A stretch of DNA of 64,000 nucleotides from Natronolimnobius sp. AArcel1 (GCF_011043775.1 NZ_JAAKXY010000002.1:124001-188000), one strand, 5' to 3'; shown: positions 28,303 through 35,899, numbered from the stretch's first letter. Numbers and translations: made by a program. Notes: generated from the sequence alone by a model not told the origin.

Positions 28303-28587
28303 ATGGATGACACACTTGCCGAACTATTCGACGTGATCGAAGACCGCAAAGAAACGCTGCCCGAAGACTCCTACACCGCCTCGCTGTTTACCCACGAGAA
28401 AGGCGAAAACGCCGTCCTCGAGAAACTCGGCGAGGAGTCAACAGAACTCGTACTCGCCGCGAAAGACGACGATCACGACGAAATCGCCTACGAAGCCGCC
28501 GATATCGTCTATCACCTGCTCGTCTTGCTCTCGATGAAAGAGATGGATCTCGCCGATCTCGAGGCCGAACTCGAGGCGCGCCGATAG
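28303..28587 (+). CDS. hisE: Phosphoribosyl-ATP pyrophosphatase
   Basis: 94 residues. All-alpha MazG-like fold with the metal-binding EKLGEESTELVLAAKDDD and YEAADIVYHLLVLL helices. It performs the second step of histidine synthesis, hydrolysing phosphoribosyl-ATP to phosphoribosyl-AMP. The ATG follows the stop of the DUF151 gene directly. No other his gene is in the window, as is usual for scattered haloarchaeal his genes. Confidence 0.94.
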   Translation: MDDTLAELFDVIEDRKETLPEDSYTASLFTHEKGENAVLEKLGEESTELVLAAKDDDHDEIAYEAADIVYHLLVLLSMKEMDLADLEAELEARR

Positions 28588-28649
28588 ATTGGCACGCTTG
28601 CACTCGCCGCAGGCTGTTTCATTGCCCTCGCCGGTGTCCGTACACTGAA

Positions 28650-28994
28650 ATGGTGAGTACCCGACTCGACCACGCAGACGACCATATGCAGGAATGTATC
28701 GACAACTGCCTCGAGGCCGCACAGGTCTGTGAGTGGTGTGCTGATGCCTGTGCGGGCGAGGGCGAAGAGATGGCTCGCTGTATCCGACTCTGTCGGGACG
28801 TTGCCGACATTGCCTCGCTGCACGCGCGCTGGATGGCGCGTAACTCCGGTTTCCATCAGGAACTGGGCGAACTCTGTGCAGACATCTGTGAGGCGTGTGC
28901 CGATGAATGTAGCCAGCACGATCACGAGCATTGTCAGGCCTGTGCTGACGTCCTGCCCGAGTGCGTCGAAAGCTGTCGCGAGATGGCTACCTGA
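28650..28994 (+). CDS. Cys-rich four-helix bundle protein (DUF326, copper storage-like)
   Basis: 114 residues with 15 cysteines spaced as in a helical bundle (ECIDNC, VCEWCADAC, RCIRLC, LCADICEACADEC, HCQACADVLPEC, ESC), plus a His-rich turn QHDHEHC. The pattern matches DUF326, the family containing the Csp copper-storage proteins, whose bundle core is lined with Cys thiolates that bind many Cu(I) ions. No export signal is seen, so it is cytosolic, like Csp3. Copper storage would fit with the nos (copper-enzyme) genes at the other end of the window, but that link is inference. Confidence 0.87.
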   Translation: MVSTRLDHADDHMQECIDNCLEAAQVCEWCADACAGEGEEMARCIRLCRDVADIASLHARWMARNSGFHQELGELCADICEACADECSQHDHEHCQACADVLPECVESCREMAT

Positions 28995-29092
28995 GCAATG
29001 ACGGATGCACTGCCAGGAACGGCCGAACGCGTTCCCGAACAGACTGCAGCGCACGTCAACAAGTCGCTTCGACGCGAACTCGCCGACAACAG

Positions 29093-29175
29093 TATAGTAG
29101 CCACTGAAAGTCAGTGCACACCCAATCGCATGACGGCTATGCGATTGGTGTGTAAACCGTTTCAGTTGTTACTAT
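29093..29175. repeat. 84-bp palindromic element, copy 2
   Basis: TATAGTAGCCACTGAAAGTC at the left, GTTTCAGTTGTTACTAT at the right. The CAATCGCATG / CTATGCGATTG core pairs as an inner stem. It lies exactly at the break in the DUF2892-like gene, and its right end abuts the terminal sequence GAGCGTGTCATAG of a different element. Confidence 0.85.
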
Positions 29176-29189
29176 GAGCGTGTCATAGA

Positions 29190-29290
29190 ATCCAACTCAT
29201 AGCTTGAATTTCTCACGTCCGGAATTGTCCCCTCGCTCGTAGTTGGTTATTGCAATAACAATTCGGAGGCACAGTACAACAAACCTCGCT
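29190..29290 (-). pseudogene. Decayed transposase C-terminus (first copy)
   Basis: Read on the minus strand the segment gives LCLRIVIAITNYERGDN before a stop. The same ending (LELCLRLVIAITNYERGDNL) is found again near 31.1 kb. The terminal inverted-repeat sequence GAGCGTGTCATAG at 29176 lies just beyond the stop, as expected for the right end of an insertion sequence; the upstream part is cut off by palindrome copy 3. The exact IS family is not certain. Confidence 0.55.
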
Positions 29291-29293
29291 GTC

Positions 29294-29377
29294 TATAGTA
29301 ACAACTGTAACTATTCACACACTGATCGCACATCTGTCGTGTGATCAGGTGTGCATTGACTCGCAGTGGCTACTATA
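29294..29377. repeat. 84-bp palindromic element, copy 3 (inverted relative to copy 2)
   Basis: Starts TATAGTAACAACTGTAACTA and ends GCAGTGGCTACTATA. Its reverse complement aligns with copy 2 over the full length, and the alignment extends outward through GCCGACAAC, the sequence flanking copy 2 in the broken gene. Confidence 0.85.
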
Positions 29378-29472
29378 GTTGTCGGCCTTAGCCGCCCCAG
29401 TCTTTCACCTCTGGTGAGGACTTAACAAGCTCTCATACTATCCGCCCCATAAATCAAATATTAAGTAATTGG

Positions 29473-29730
29473 ATGAGAAGGGTAGAACCGATGATTTATT
29501 TGCAAGCCATGTCATTATCCGCATTATTATTAGTGTTAGCTTTACTACTCGTAGATAAGTACACAAAATTTGATTTTCTACCTCCTGAATGGATAACAAC
29601 ACCCCTATTTGTCGGCGGGATTGCTGGAACAGGAATGTCCTTTTATACTCTAAATATAGAACAATCTATATTCATTGTTTCTTCAATAATATGCTTTTAT
29701 ATAGGAATGTTATGGCCATATGACTGGTAA
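29473..29730 (+). CDS. Small AT-rich membrane protein, unknown function
   Basis: 85 residues with three hydrophobic segments (LSALLLVLALLLVDKY, TTPLFVGGIAGTGMSF and IFIVSSIICFYIGMLW). Codons are rich in A/T, unlike the chromosome around it, which indicates foreign origin. TATA-like CATAAATC about 27 bp upstream of 29473 supports that ATG; an internal ATG at 29491 is possible. It overlaps the start of a transposase remnant by 11 bp. As a neighbour of the secreted-protein locus it could be an immunity-type protein, but nothing in the sequence proves that. Confidence 0.6.
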   Translation: MRRVEPMIYLQAMSLSALLLVLALLLVDKYTKFDFLPPEWITTPLFVGGIAGTGMSFYTLNIEQSIFIVSSIICFYIGMLWPYDW

Positions 29731-30062
29731 ATCAGATGTCAAAGGGGTAGCGGAGGACGTTATCGACCAGCTCCCGCTGCCAAGGATTGAGGGAGCACCC
29801 TTCGATCCAGGCGAGATTTGGACTGTCGTTATCCGTGTAGCCGTCAATCAGACCTCTCTGGGAAACATGCAAGGAGAACGACGACACGCCCTGTGATGAT
29901 ACCGTAATGAACTGGTTACATACGTTCAACCGAAGGTAGCTCGAGTCCGTTGCTAGCCTTCTGCTCAGGCAGTCAGCAATGACGATCTTCAACCCTAATC
30001 GGTTGAAGATTGTCTTCATCGACTTCGGTGCTGTTCTAATCGTTCACCAGAAATCTGCATAA
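29720..30062 (+). pseudogene. Transposase N-terminus, frameshifted and truncated
   Basis: The plus strand reads DVIDQLPLPRIEGAPFDPGE, IWTVVIRVAVNQTSLGN, then a stop at 29894-29896. After a +1 shift it continues DDTVMNWLHTFNRR, another stop, and LESVASLLLRQSAMTIFNPN, RLKIVFIDF before ending. This resembles the start of haloarchaeal IS4/ISH3-type transposases, the final segment leading into the first catalytic Asp. The rest of the gene is missing. The 95-codon frame on the opposite strand is its shadow. Confidence 0.75.
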
Positions 30063-30088
30063 TTCACAGATTTCCTTCAAGAAACACT

Positions 30089-30172
30089 GATAGTAACAAC
30101 TGAAAGTCAGTATGCACCCGATTGCATTACTCCGGTACGATCGGTGTGCAAATAGTTTTAATTGTTACTGTA
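30089..30172. repeat. 84-bp palindromic element, copy 4
   Basis: Begins (G)ATAGTAACAACTGAAAGTC and ends TTTTAATTGTTACTGTA. It is more diverged than copies 1-3 (terminal T to G, inner stem changed), but the same length and arm plan. It directly follows the truncated transposase remnant. Confidence 0.8.
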
Positions 30173-30194
30173 GGCCGTGCTGCTGTATGGTATT

Positions 30195-30725
30195 TTACGG
30201 ACTGCCGATATGGCCAAGTGAATAATCATTAACACTGGTTAAATTATAGAACTGATCCCAATCGTCTGGATTAGCGGTGCTTCCATCACCATACCTATTG
30301 TCTATCGTTCTAAACCCACAACGGCCACTCACACAACCTCTGTCACGATCCATTATACCGTAATAGTATCTTGGACCTGAAAGCCCTACCCAAAGGCCGA
30401 CAATAGCTCCTGCCCCAATTGTGACCGCTGATGAACTAATTCCTGCAAGGACAAGGAGAGCAGAAGTAGCGGACCCGGCTGATACACTGTTTACAACATT
30501 AACATCCCGTGTAAATTCAACGTCAAAGCCCCTCATTTTGTGATTATAATCTTCGTAATCACTATCACCTACATAACTACATTCTGGTCCATCATCCAGC
30601 TCAATAATATTATAATCTTCAACGATGTCGTTATCGACAGAGTGAGTGGTTAATTCATCTCTTTGAGTCTGCTTATCACTTACTGGTTTCATAGAAATTT
30701 TTTCCTGACTCACTAACGTCACCAC
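30195..30725 (-). CDS. Unidentified protein with Gly/Ala-rich hydrophobic segment (possible second half of a secreted precursor)
   Basis: 176 residues if read alone. An acidic N-terminal half leads into SAGSATSALLVLAGISSSAV and TIGAGAIVGLWVGLSGPRYY, a long Gly/Ala-rich hydrophobic stretch, and then a C-terminal Asp/Asn/Tyr-rich tail with two Cys (CVSGRC). The likely native start is not here: the frame overlaps the preceding reading frame (30676-30966) by 50 bp, and a one-base change in an A6 run near 30696 would join the two into a single protein of about 253 residues. No family recognised. Small-peptide toxins (halocins) have similarly hydrophobic Gly-rich segments after an export signal, but no direct halocin match is visible. 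Confidence 0.55.
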   Translation of the reverse strand: MVTLVSQEKISMKPVSDKQTQRDELTTHSVDNDIVEDYNIIELDDGPECSYVGDSDYEDYNHKMRGFDVEFTRDVNVVNSVSAGSATSALLVLAGISSSAVTIGAGAIVGLWVGLSGPRYYYGIMDRDRGCVSGRCGFRTIDNRYGDGSTANPDDWDQFYNLTSVNDYSLGHIGSP

Positions 30726-30966
30726 CAGCAGTATTTTCAGCTTTGACGATAAAAGTCTCTTCGTTATATTCAGCTTTGAAATATGCTTCTGACTGGTTTG
30801 TACCGGTTGTATGCGTCTCTAATTCATTGCTATCCGGTTCAATACGTTCAATCTCTATGGAATCTTCAAGCTCTTGATTAGCACTTGAAGCTCCAGTGAT
30901 CGTTGGAAACATAATACCTGCTGTTCCTGCGGATGCAAGTCCCTTGAGTGCTTTCCTTCTCCTCAT
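30676..30966 (-). CDS. Exported protein N-terminal region (Tat-like signal), possibly the first half of one gene with its neighbour
   Basis: 96 residues. MRRRKALKGLASAGTAGIMF plus PTITGASSA forms an export signal with a basic triple-Arg start and a small-residue cleavage region. The rest is polar and Glu/Thr-rich (EYNEETFIVKAENTAGGDVS) and ends soon after an AAAAAA run, where a shift would lead into the overlapping downstream frame. Base composition is AT-rich like the rest of the island. Confidence 0.55.
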   Translation of the reverse strand: MRRRKALKGLASAGTAGIMFPTITGASSANQELEDSIEIERIEPDSNELETHTTGTNQSEAYFKAEYNEETFIVKAENTAGGDVSESGKNFYETSK

Positions 30967-31058
30967 ATCTATTTAATGTTACTACCTCTTCACTAATGAA
31001 ACTTTTGATTCAAGTATAAATTTAAGTCATCATGGGGCTTCATAGAGTTCTTGTCACA

Positions 31059-31150
31059 CCGTGATGATCGTGCTTCATAGATTGTCTCCTCGTTCGTAGT
31101 TGGTGATAGCGATGACAAGACGAAGGCACAGTTCAAGAAATACCTGCGTT
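31059..31150 (-). pseudogene. Decayed transposase C-terminus (second copy)
   Basis: On the minus strand the segment reads VFLELCLRLVIAITNYERGD, NL, then a TGA stop. It is homologous to the fragment at 29190-29290. It is not preceded by a complete gene, and a partial palindromic element (from 31177) lies just beyond. Confidence 0.55.
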
Positions 31151-31176
31151 CATGCACGGCTGCGGCCTCGGGCGTG

Positions 31177-31200
31177 TATAGTAGTCAGCACAATTCTTGA
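31177..31200. repeat. Partial 84-bp palindromic element
   Basis: Only the left arm is recognisable (TATAGTAGTCAGCACAATTC). The remainder is replaced by AT-rich sequence running into the 276-bp element. Confidence 0.55.
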
Positions 31201-31230
31201 ATAAATTAACGAGGGTATTTTAGTCTATAA

Positions 31231-31506
31231 GAGCGTGTCATAGAAAGATTTGCAGAGAGTTGATTTCACCATTCTTTGCTTGAACCAGCCAGCAAGTATA
31301 CGTGCATACGTACCTTTTTCTCGTCGGGTTCGCTCGCATCGCTCGCTCACCGCTCCTCCAAAAATCTACGCTAAAAAGGCCGCTCGCTCCCTGTGGTCGC
31401 TCGCGGGTGCAGTGATTGGGCCACGACCGCAGCGGTACCTACACCGCCTAAACTGATCATTCGTGACCAAGCTCGGAGGGTACGTGACCTATTATATGAC
31501 ACGCTC
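31231..31506. mobile_element. 276-bp non-autonomous element with terminal inverted repeats
   Basis: Bounded by GAGCGTGTCATAG (31231-31243) and its complement TATGACACGCTC (31495-31506). The same terminal sequence occurs at 29176, next to a transposase C-terminus, so it is probably mobilised by that IS. The interior has no gene. Its part at 31308-31395 is the reverse complement of the hairpin/T-run block repeated after the PIN-ATPase gene at 1.9-2.2 kb. Confidence 0.7.
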
Positions 31507-31807
31507 ACTATAGCTACTACGCCGATCATCCCGACGAAATCGACGACCGACTGGCGAACCTCGAGGACGAGTGGGATATCGAACGGACGCTCGAGGTGAA
31601 CGCCGCCGGGCTAACCCTCGTCTCGCTCGCCCTCGGCGCAACAGTTGATCGTCGGTTTTTCGCAGTGCCAGCCGTGATCGCCGCGTTCCTGCTCCAGCAC
31701 GCCCTGCAGGGCTGGTGTCCGCCACTGCCATTCCTCCGTCGACTCGGCGTCCGAACGCAGCGCGAAATCGACGCCGAACGGCGCGCACTCGAGGCGATTC
31801 GAGACAG

Positions 31808-32218
31808 TCAGTAGCGGTTACGACTCCGCGAATGCGAGGGGTCTGGATTACCGTTGAGCACGCCGCCGACGGCCCCTGCAATCGCGCTCTCGAGTGCCAT
31901 TACGAACGAGACGAGCAAGACAACGGCGAAGATGCCGATCCCGGCAAGTCCCGAAAGAGCGCCACCGATTGGCCCGCCAGCCCAGCCGACGACGCCAACG
32001 ATGAACGCGACCGCGAGTCCGGCGATGATCCCGCCGAGTGCGCCAGCGAGCAGTCCATGCCAGAATCCACGAAGGAGCCCACCGCCAGCGATGTAGCCGG
32101 CGACGAAGCCACCGAACAGTCCGGCCGCAAGCTGTCCGATGCCCGGAACGACGACGCCAAGTACGCCAACGACGGTCGCGACGAGGAAGCCGATAATGAC
32201 GGCACGCCAGTTAGTCAT
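31808..32218 (-). CDS. DUF5518-type membrane protein
   Basis: 136 residues from the ATG at 32218. Gly/Ala-rich with about four membrane segments (AVIIGFLVATVVGVLGVVVP, LFGGFVAGYIAGGGLLRGFW, ALGGIIAGLAVAFIVGVVGW and IFAVVLLVSFVMALESAIAG). This is the haloarchaeal DUF5518 pattern. A TTTATCC box (about 32240) 25-30 bp upstream indicates a leaderless start at 32218. It overlaps the end of the convergent split gene by 7 bp. Confidence 0.83.
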   Translation of the reverse strand: MTNWRAVIIGFLVATVVGVLGVVVPGIGQLAAGLFGGFVAGYIAGGGLLRGFWHGLLAGALGGIIAGLAVAFIVGVVGWAGGPIGGALSGLAGIGIFAVVLLVSFVMALESAIAGAVGGVLNGNPDPSHSRSRNRY

Positions 32219-32455
32219 AGCCGTATAGACGGCAAGCAACCGGATAAACGGCTCGTCGTCTGCGTCCAGGTTGCCGACCAAATCGATTGCAGCCTCGAGT
32301 ACGGTTCGACGAGAGCACCGCTCAGTCGGCGACTCGGGCATCAACCGATCGCTGCCGTGACCCTGATAGAACGGTCTCCAGCGCGGGCCGTGTGAGTCAT
32401 CACCACCGAAACGCGGATCGAACGGCCTTTTATGATTGCGCCCGCTAGACCGAGT

Positions 32456-33448
32456 ATGATTTTCGAAGACCTTCCGACGACGCCCACGTCGGAAGAGCTG
32501 ATCGACAAGTCGTTCTCACGGGCTGCACGGGCAGGCAACGCAAAGCACGGCCTCGAGGCCCAACAGTCGATGCTGCAGACTGCGGCAAACATCATCTCGG
32601 ACAACCTCGAGAACGTAGTCACGGCGTGGCCCGATTTCGAGTACGAAGACGATGTCCATCCGTTCTACTACGAACTGGCCGACGCAATCGTCGACGTTGA
32701 CCGACTCCGACAGAGCCTCTCGGAAGTGATGTGGGCCAGCCGGAAGACACGCGAGATTCACGAAGAGTATCAACCCCGCCTTCGGAAAACAGACACTGAC
32801 ACGGCGCGCAAGCACCGAAAGCAGGCGTTCGCCCGACTCGCGGATATCGTCGAGCAGGTCGACGACGAACTGCTGTATATCAATAAATCGCGCAACGACC
32901 TGCGCGACCTGCCGGAGATCAACCCCGATGAGCCGACTATCGTCGTCGCCGGCTACCCAAACGTCGGCAAGTCCTCGTTCGTCAACGACGTGACGAACGC
33001 CCGCGGTGAGACTGCATCCTACCCGTTCACGACGAAAGGCATCGGACTCGGTCACTTCGAACACGAACGCCTCCGATACCAGATCGTCGATACGCCGGGG
33101 CTGCTCGATCGTCCACCAGCAGAGCGCAACGAGATCGAATCACAGGCCGTCAGCGCCATCGAACACCTCGCCGACTGCATGCTCGTGATGGTCGACCCAA
33201 GCGCCGAGTGTGGCTATCCACTCGCCTCCCAACTCGAGTTGCGCGACTCGATTATCGCCCAGTTTGAGACCGTCCCCGTACTCACAATCGCGAACAAGAC
33301 CGACCGCAGAGAGGTCTGGGCCGACCAACTCGAGGACCTCGAGGCCGACTTCGAGATGAGTATCGAAACCGGCGAGAACGTCGAAACCGTTCTCGAAGCC
33401 GCAGTCGAGGCCGTCGATTACGAGCCGGAACTGCCCTTCGAGAGCTAG
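32456..33448 (+). CDS. NOG1-family GTPase
   Basis: 330 residues. An N-terminal helical domain (1-160) is followed by an OBG/NOG1-type G domain: G1 GYPNVGKSS (166-174), G3 DTPGLLDRP, G4 NKTD and the G2 Thr region TASYPFTTKG. It is shorter than eukaryotic Nog1, and such archaeal proteins are inferred to act in large-ribosomal-subunit assembly. The ATG at 32456 lies about 27 bp after a TTTTAT box; an in-frame ATG 24 bp upstream overlaps the box. Confidence 0.92.
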   Translation: MIFEDLPTTPTSEELIDKSFSRAARAGNAKHGLEAQQSMLQTAANIISDNLENVVTAWPDFEYEDDVHPFYYELADAIVDVDRLRQSLSEVMWASRKTREIHEEYQPRLRKTDTDTARKHRKQAFARLADIVEQVDDELLYINKSRNDLRDLPEINPDEPTIVVAGYPNVGKSSFVNDVTNARGETASYPFTTKGIGLGHFEHERLRYQIVDTPGLLDRPPAERNEIESQAVSAIEHLADCMLVMVDPSAECGYPLASQLELRDSIIAQFETVPVLTIANKTDRREVWADQLEDLEADFEMSIETGENVETVLEAAVEAVDYEPELPFES

Positions 33449-33465
33449 GGGAAGGTGAGACGTCG

Positions 33466-33831
33466 ATGAAGAGCCCAGGAATCCTCTGGATGCTACAGAC
33501 GGCCGCTGGCTTTTCGATGGCCGGCCCGATGTTCGTCGTCGGCCTCGAGTTCGTCCGGACCGGCCGGACCGCAGCCGGCATCGGCTTCTTCGCGATGGGG
33601 GCGTTTGCGCTGTATCTCCCGACGTTTCTGGTCAACCGATTCACCGGCCGTGTCCGTCGAATCGGTGGCCCGCGAACGTGGGTCAAGCGTCGACTCGGGC
33701 GGCGTTCGGCGTCCGACTCCGAGACAGCATCCGGCCCCGAATCCGACTCTGACTCCGATCAGCCAGACGAGTCATCACCCGACGATTCCGAACCGACTCC
33801 GAGCCTGCTCGAGCGAGTTCGCAGGCGGTGA
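33466..33831 (+). CDS. Small membrane protein with acidic tail, unknown function
   Basis: 121 residues. Two membrane helices (LWMLQTAAGFSMAGPMFVVG and AAGIGFFAMGAFALYLPTFL) followed by a basic linker and an Asp/Ser/Glu-rich cytoplasmic tail. It begins 17 bp after the NOG1-like gene, so it is likely in the same operon. No family recognised. Confidence 0.75.
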   Translation: MKSPGILWMLQTAAGFSMAGPMFVVGLEFVRTGRTAAGIGFFAMGAFALYLPTFLVNRFTGRVRRIGGPRTWVKRRLGRRSASDSETASGPESDSDSDQPDESSPDDSEPTPSLLERVRRR

Positions 33832-33876
33832 CAGCGCTCGTTTCCGACGGAATTCACAGAACTTAGCATCCGAATC

Positions 33877-35169
33877 TCAGCGTTCGACTGTCTCGAAGTA
33901 CCGAATCTCGACGGCAACAGTCTCGTCGCTGTGTTCATTGATTTGCTCGTGGATCCGATCCGCAAGTGCCGGCGGTGACTCACCTGCTGGGCCGCCAATG
34001 GTGACGACGACGCGTTCCGGGCCGACGAAGGGATACTCATCGTCCATGACGACCTCGAACTCGAGGAGTTGGTACTGTTCGAACTCGTCTTCAGCGAGGA
34101 TCATTTCGACTTCCTCGCGGGCGTTCTCCTCGAACGTAGCGGCGACAAAGGAGGTGTACGTGATCGCGCCGAGAAAGACGGCGAAGATGAGCACGATTGC
34201 AGCGAGGCCGAGGACGCGACGACGGACGCGCTGTTCGGTCTGCCCGATCGAGAACAGATTTTCAGGGCGATAGCCGGTGTACCAGAGGGTGAGCAAGCCG
34301 GCAAGGTTGACCGAGAGCACGTTCACCAGAACGAGGACGGTCGATCCAATCGCAGCGGATGGTTGTCCCCAGGCGATGGCGATGCCAGCCGCCGCAGCGG
34401 GTGGAATCAATGCCGCAGCGATCATCACGCCGACCAGCGCGACGGACGTGCCCGTTGCGATGCTGATGATCCCTGCGACACCGGCACCGAGGGCAATCGC
34501 GAGCGAGAGGAGGTCCGGCGCGAGGCGCTCAGAAATCTCGTCAACGGCGCCGATCTCGAGGCCGGGTGGAACGACGTTAGTCACGCGGACCAGCAGGGCA
34601 AAGACCGCTGCTGCACCGATCGCAAGGACAATCCCAAGCAACTGGTAGCGAAGGCTTTCGTGAAAGAGGTCCTCGTCATTGATGACCGAACCAACGCTCA
34701 GTCCGAGCGCTGGCCCGATCAGCGGCGCGATCACCATCGAGCCGACGACGACGGCCGGCGAGTCGAGCAACAGCCCTGCGGTCGCGACGACGGCGCTGAT
34801 GATCGTCATGATCGCGTACACGGCAAACGTCGGCGTCAGCGACTGGGCTTCGGCCTGGAGTTCCTGCCGAGAAATACGATCGGAGTTGACATCGCCGTTT
34901 TCGTACTCGTCACGAAGCGCTTCAAAGCGGCGCGAGACGACCGTTTCAGCATCGACAACGACAGTATATGCGTCTTCGTCGATCCCAGCGTCCTGTAGCT
35001 CGTCGAGGACGGGTTCAACGGCGGGAGCAGGGAGTGGAAAGTACACGACGCCCGCGTAGTCGCGATTGCTCTGCTCGTCAGTCAGTACGTAATCGATCTC
35101 TCGATCGTCTAACGTCTCGAGGATCGTCTGTTGTTTACCCGTCGGGACCGTCAGCTGTACGAGCCGCAC
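33877..35169 (-). CDS. DUF389 / TIGR00341 family membrane protein
   Basis: 430 residues from a GTG. A soluble N-terminal domain (1-95) with an ACT-like pattern is followed by six or more membrane segments rich in Gly/Ala ([40 protein letters not shown]) and a C-terminal soluble domain. The conserved APLIGP and LIPPAAA motifs mark DUF389. The transported substrate, if any, is unknown. Confidence 0.88.
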   Translation of the reverse strand: MRLVQLTVPTGKQQTILETLDDREIDYVLTDEQSNRDYAGVVYFPLPAPAVEPVLDELQDAGIDEDAYTVVVDAETVVSRRFEALRDEYENGDVNSDRISRQELQAEAQSLTPTFAVYAIMTIISAVVATAGLLLDSPAVVVGSMVIAPLIGPALGLSVGSVINDEDLFHESLRYQLLGIVLAIGAAAVFALLVRVTNVVPPGLEIGAVDEISERLAPDLLSLAIALGAGVAGIISIATGTSVALVGVMIAAALIPPAAAAGIAIAWGQPSAAIGSTVLVLVNVLSVNLAGLLTLWYTGYRPENLFSIGQTEQRVRRRVLGLAAIVLIFAVFLGAITYTSFVAATFEENAREEVEMILAEDEFEQYQLLEFEVVMDDEYPFVGPERVVVTIGGPAGESPPALADRIHEQINEHSDETVAVEIRYFETVER

Positions 35170-35271
35170 GTCTCTGGCTGAGAACCCCTGGGATCATAAC
35201 TTCGGGTCTTTCGAGCGTCATGACTCGAGCGGGCGACTCGAACACACTGCGTATAAACGGCTGACGCACCT

Positions 35272-35279
35272 AGGAGGTG
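35272..35279 (+). promoter_or_regulatory. Strong Shine-Dalgarno site for engB
   Basis: AGGAGGTG ends 2 bases before the engB ATG, with a TATA-like CGTATAAACG at about 35250-35259. Most genes here look leaderless, so a nearly perfect anti-16S match is unusual. The spacing of two bases is short for an efficient SD interaction. Confidence 0.55.
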
Positions 35280-35281
35280 CT

Positions 35282-35899
35282 ATGTTTGAGAACCGCCCCA
35301 ATCGTGAGGCCGAGGTCGCACTCGTCGGCCGCTCGAACGTGGGCAAGTCAACGCTCATGCGCGAGGTGACCGGCCACAGTTTCGACACCGGTGGCAAACC
35401 CGGTGTCACCCGCCAACCGAACCACTACGACTGGAACGCCGAGGACTTCGTCATCACCGACCTGCCCGGCTTCGGCTTCATGAGCGGCGTCGACGAGGAC
35501 TACCGCGAGGAGATCAAGACCAACATCGTCCACTATCTCGAGGAGAACGCCGACAACATCCTCGTCGCGATTTTGGTCGTCGACGGCAAGAGCGTCATCG
35601 ACATTATCGACCGCCACTCGGGGCCGGACGAAATTCCCTACGACGTGGAGATGTTTCACTTCCTGCGAGAGCTGGACATTCCGACCGTCGTCGCCGTCAA
35701 CAAGATGGACAAGGTCGACGATAAAGACGAGCGACTGAACGAACTCTGCGACCGACTCGGTCTCTACCCGCCCTGGAAGCAGTGGCAAGAAGTTATCGCG
35801 CCGATCACCGCGAAACGCGGCCAGATCGACGCGCTCAACGAAGCCGTTCGCGACCAACTCCACGAACAGAATCGGGACGATCTCTACAAGTTCTTCTAA
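35282..35899 (+). CDS. engB: GTP-binding protein EngB (YsxC)
   Basis: 205 residues. G1 GRSNVGKST (16-24), G2/G3 region [15 protein letters not shown] and [10 protein letters not shown], and G4 NKMD identify a TrmE-Era-EngB-type GTPase. Bacterial EngB/YsxC helps assemble the large ribosomal subunit, and archaeal homologues are thought to act likewise. Second ribosome-assembly-type GTPase within 3 kb. Confidence 0.94.
   Translation: MFENRPNREAEVALVGRSNVGKSTLMREVTGHSFDTGGKPGVTRQPNHYDWNAEDFVITDLPGFGFMSGVDEDYREEIKTNIVHYLEENADNILVAILVVDGKSVIDIIDRHSGPDEIPYDVEMFHFLRELDIPTVVAVNKMDKVDDKDERLNELCDRLGLYPPWKQWQEVIAPITAKRGQIDALNEAVRDQLHEQNRDDLYKFF

Larger units (their letters stand above)
29093..31513. mobile_element. 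AT-rich nested insertion island within the split gene
   Basis: About 2.4 kb of clearly lower GC than the surroundings. It begins with an 84-bp palindromic element and ends with the inverted repeat of a small transposon-like element. Inside are three full and one partial 84-bp palindromes, two decayed transposase C-termini, one transposase N-terminus with a frameshift and stops, an AT-rich membrane-protein gene, and an unidentified secreted-protein locus. The outer bases read TATAGT...ACTATA, an inverted pair. Confidence 0.82.
28998..31814 (+). pseudogene. DUF2892-like membrane protein gene split by a 2.4-kb insertion
   Basis: The first part runs from the ATG at 28998 to about 29092 (MTDALPGTAERVPEQTAAHV, then NKSLRRELADN), and the second from about 31514 to the stop at 31812-31814. 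The second part reads YYADHPDEIDDRLANLEDEW, a membrane segment (LTLVSLALGATV), and LLQHALQGWCPPLPFLRRLG. Joining AACAG with CTACTACGCC restores a frame of about 131 codons. The C-terminal part has the conserved HALQGWCPP region of the YgaP-like DUF2892 family. Everything between is mobile-element material. The downstream half has no obvious promoter of its own. Confidence 0.85.

Noticed and set aside
29732-30019. 95-codon minus-strand frame
   Set aside because: It overlaps the decayed plus-strand transposase, which gives recognisable transposase sequence; this frame does not.
29093-30172. Possible CRISPR array
   Set aside because: The 84-bp repeats are palindromic, unevenly spaced and oppositely oriented, without uniform spacers or cas genes.
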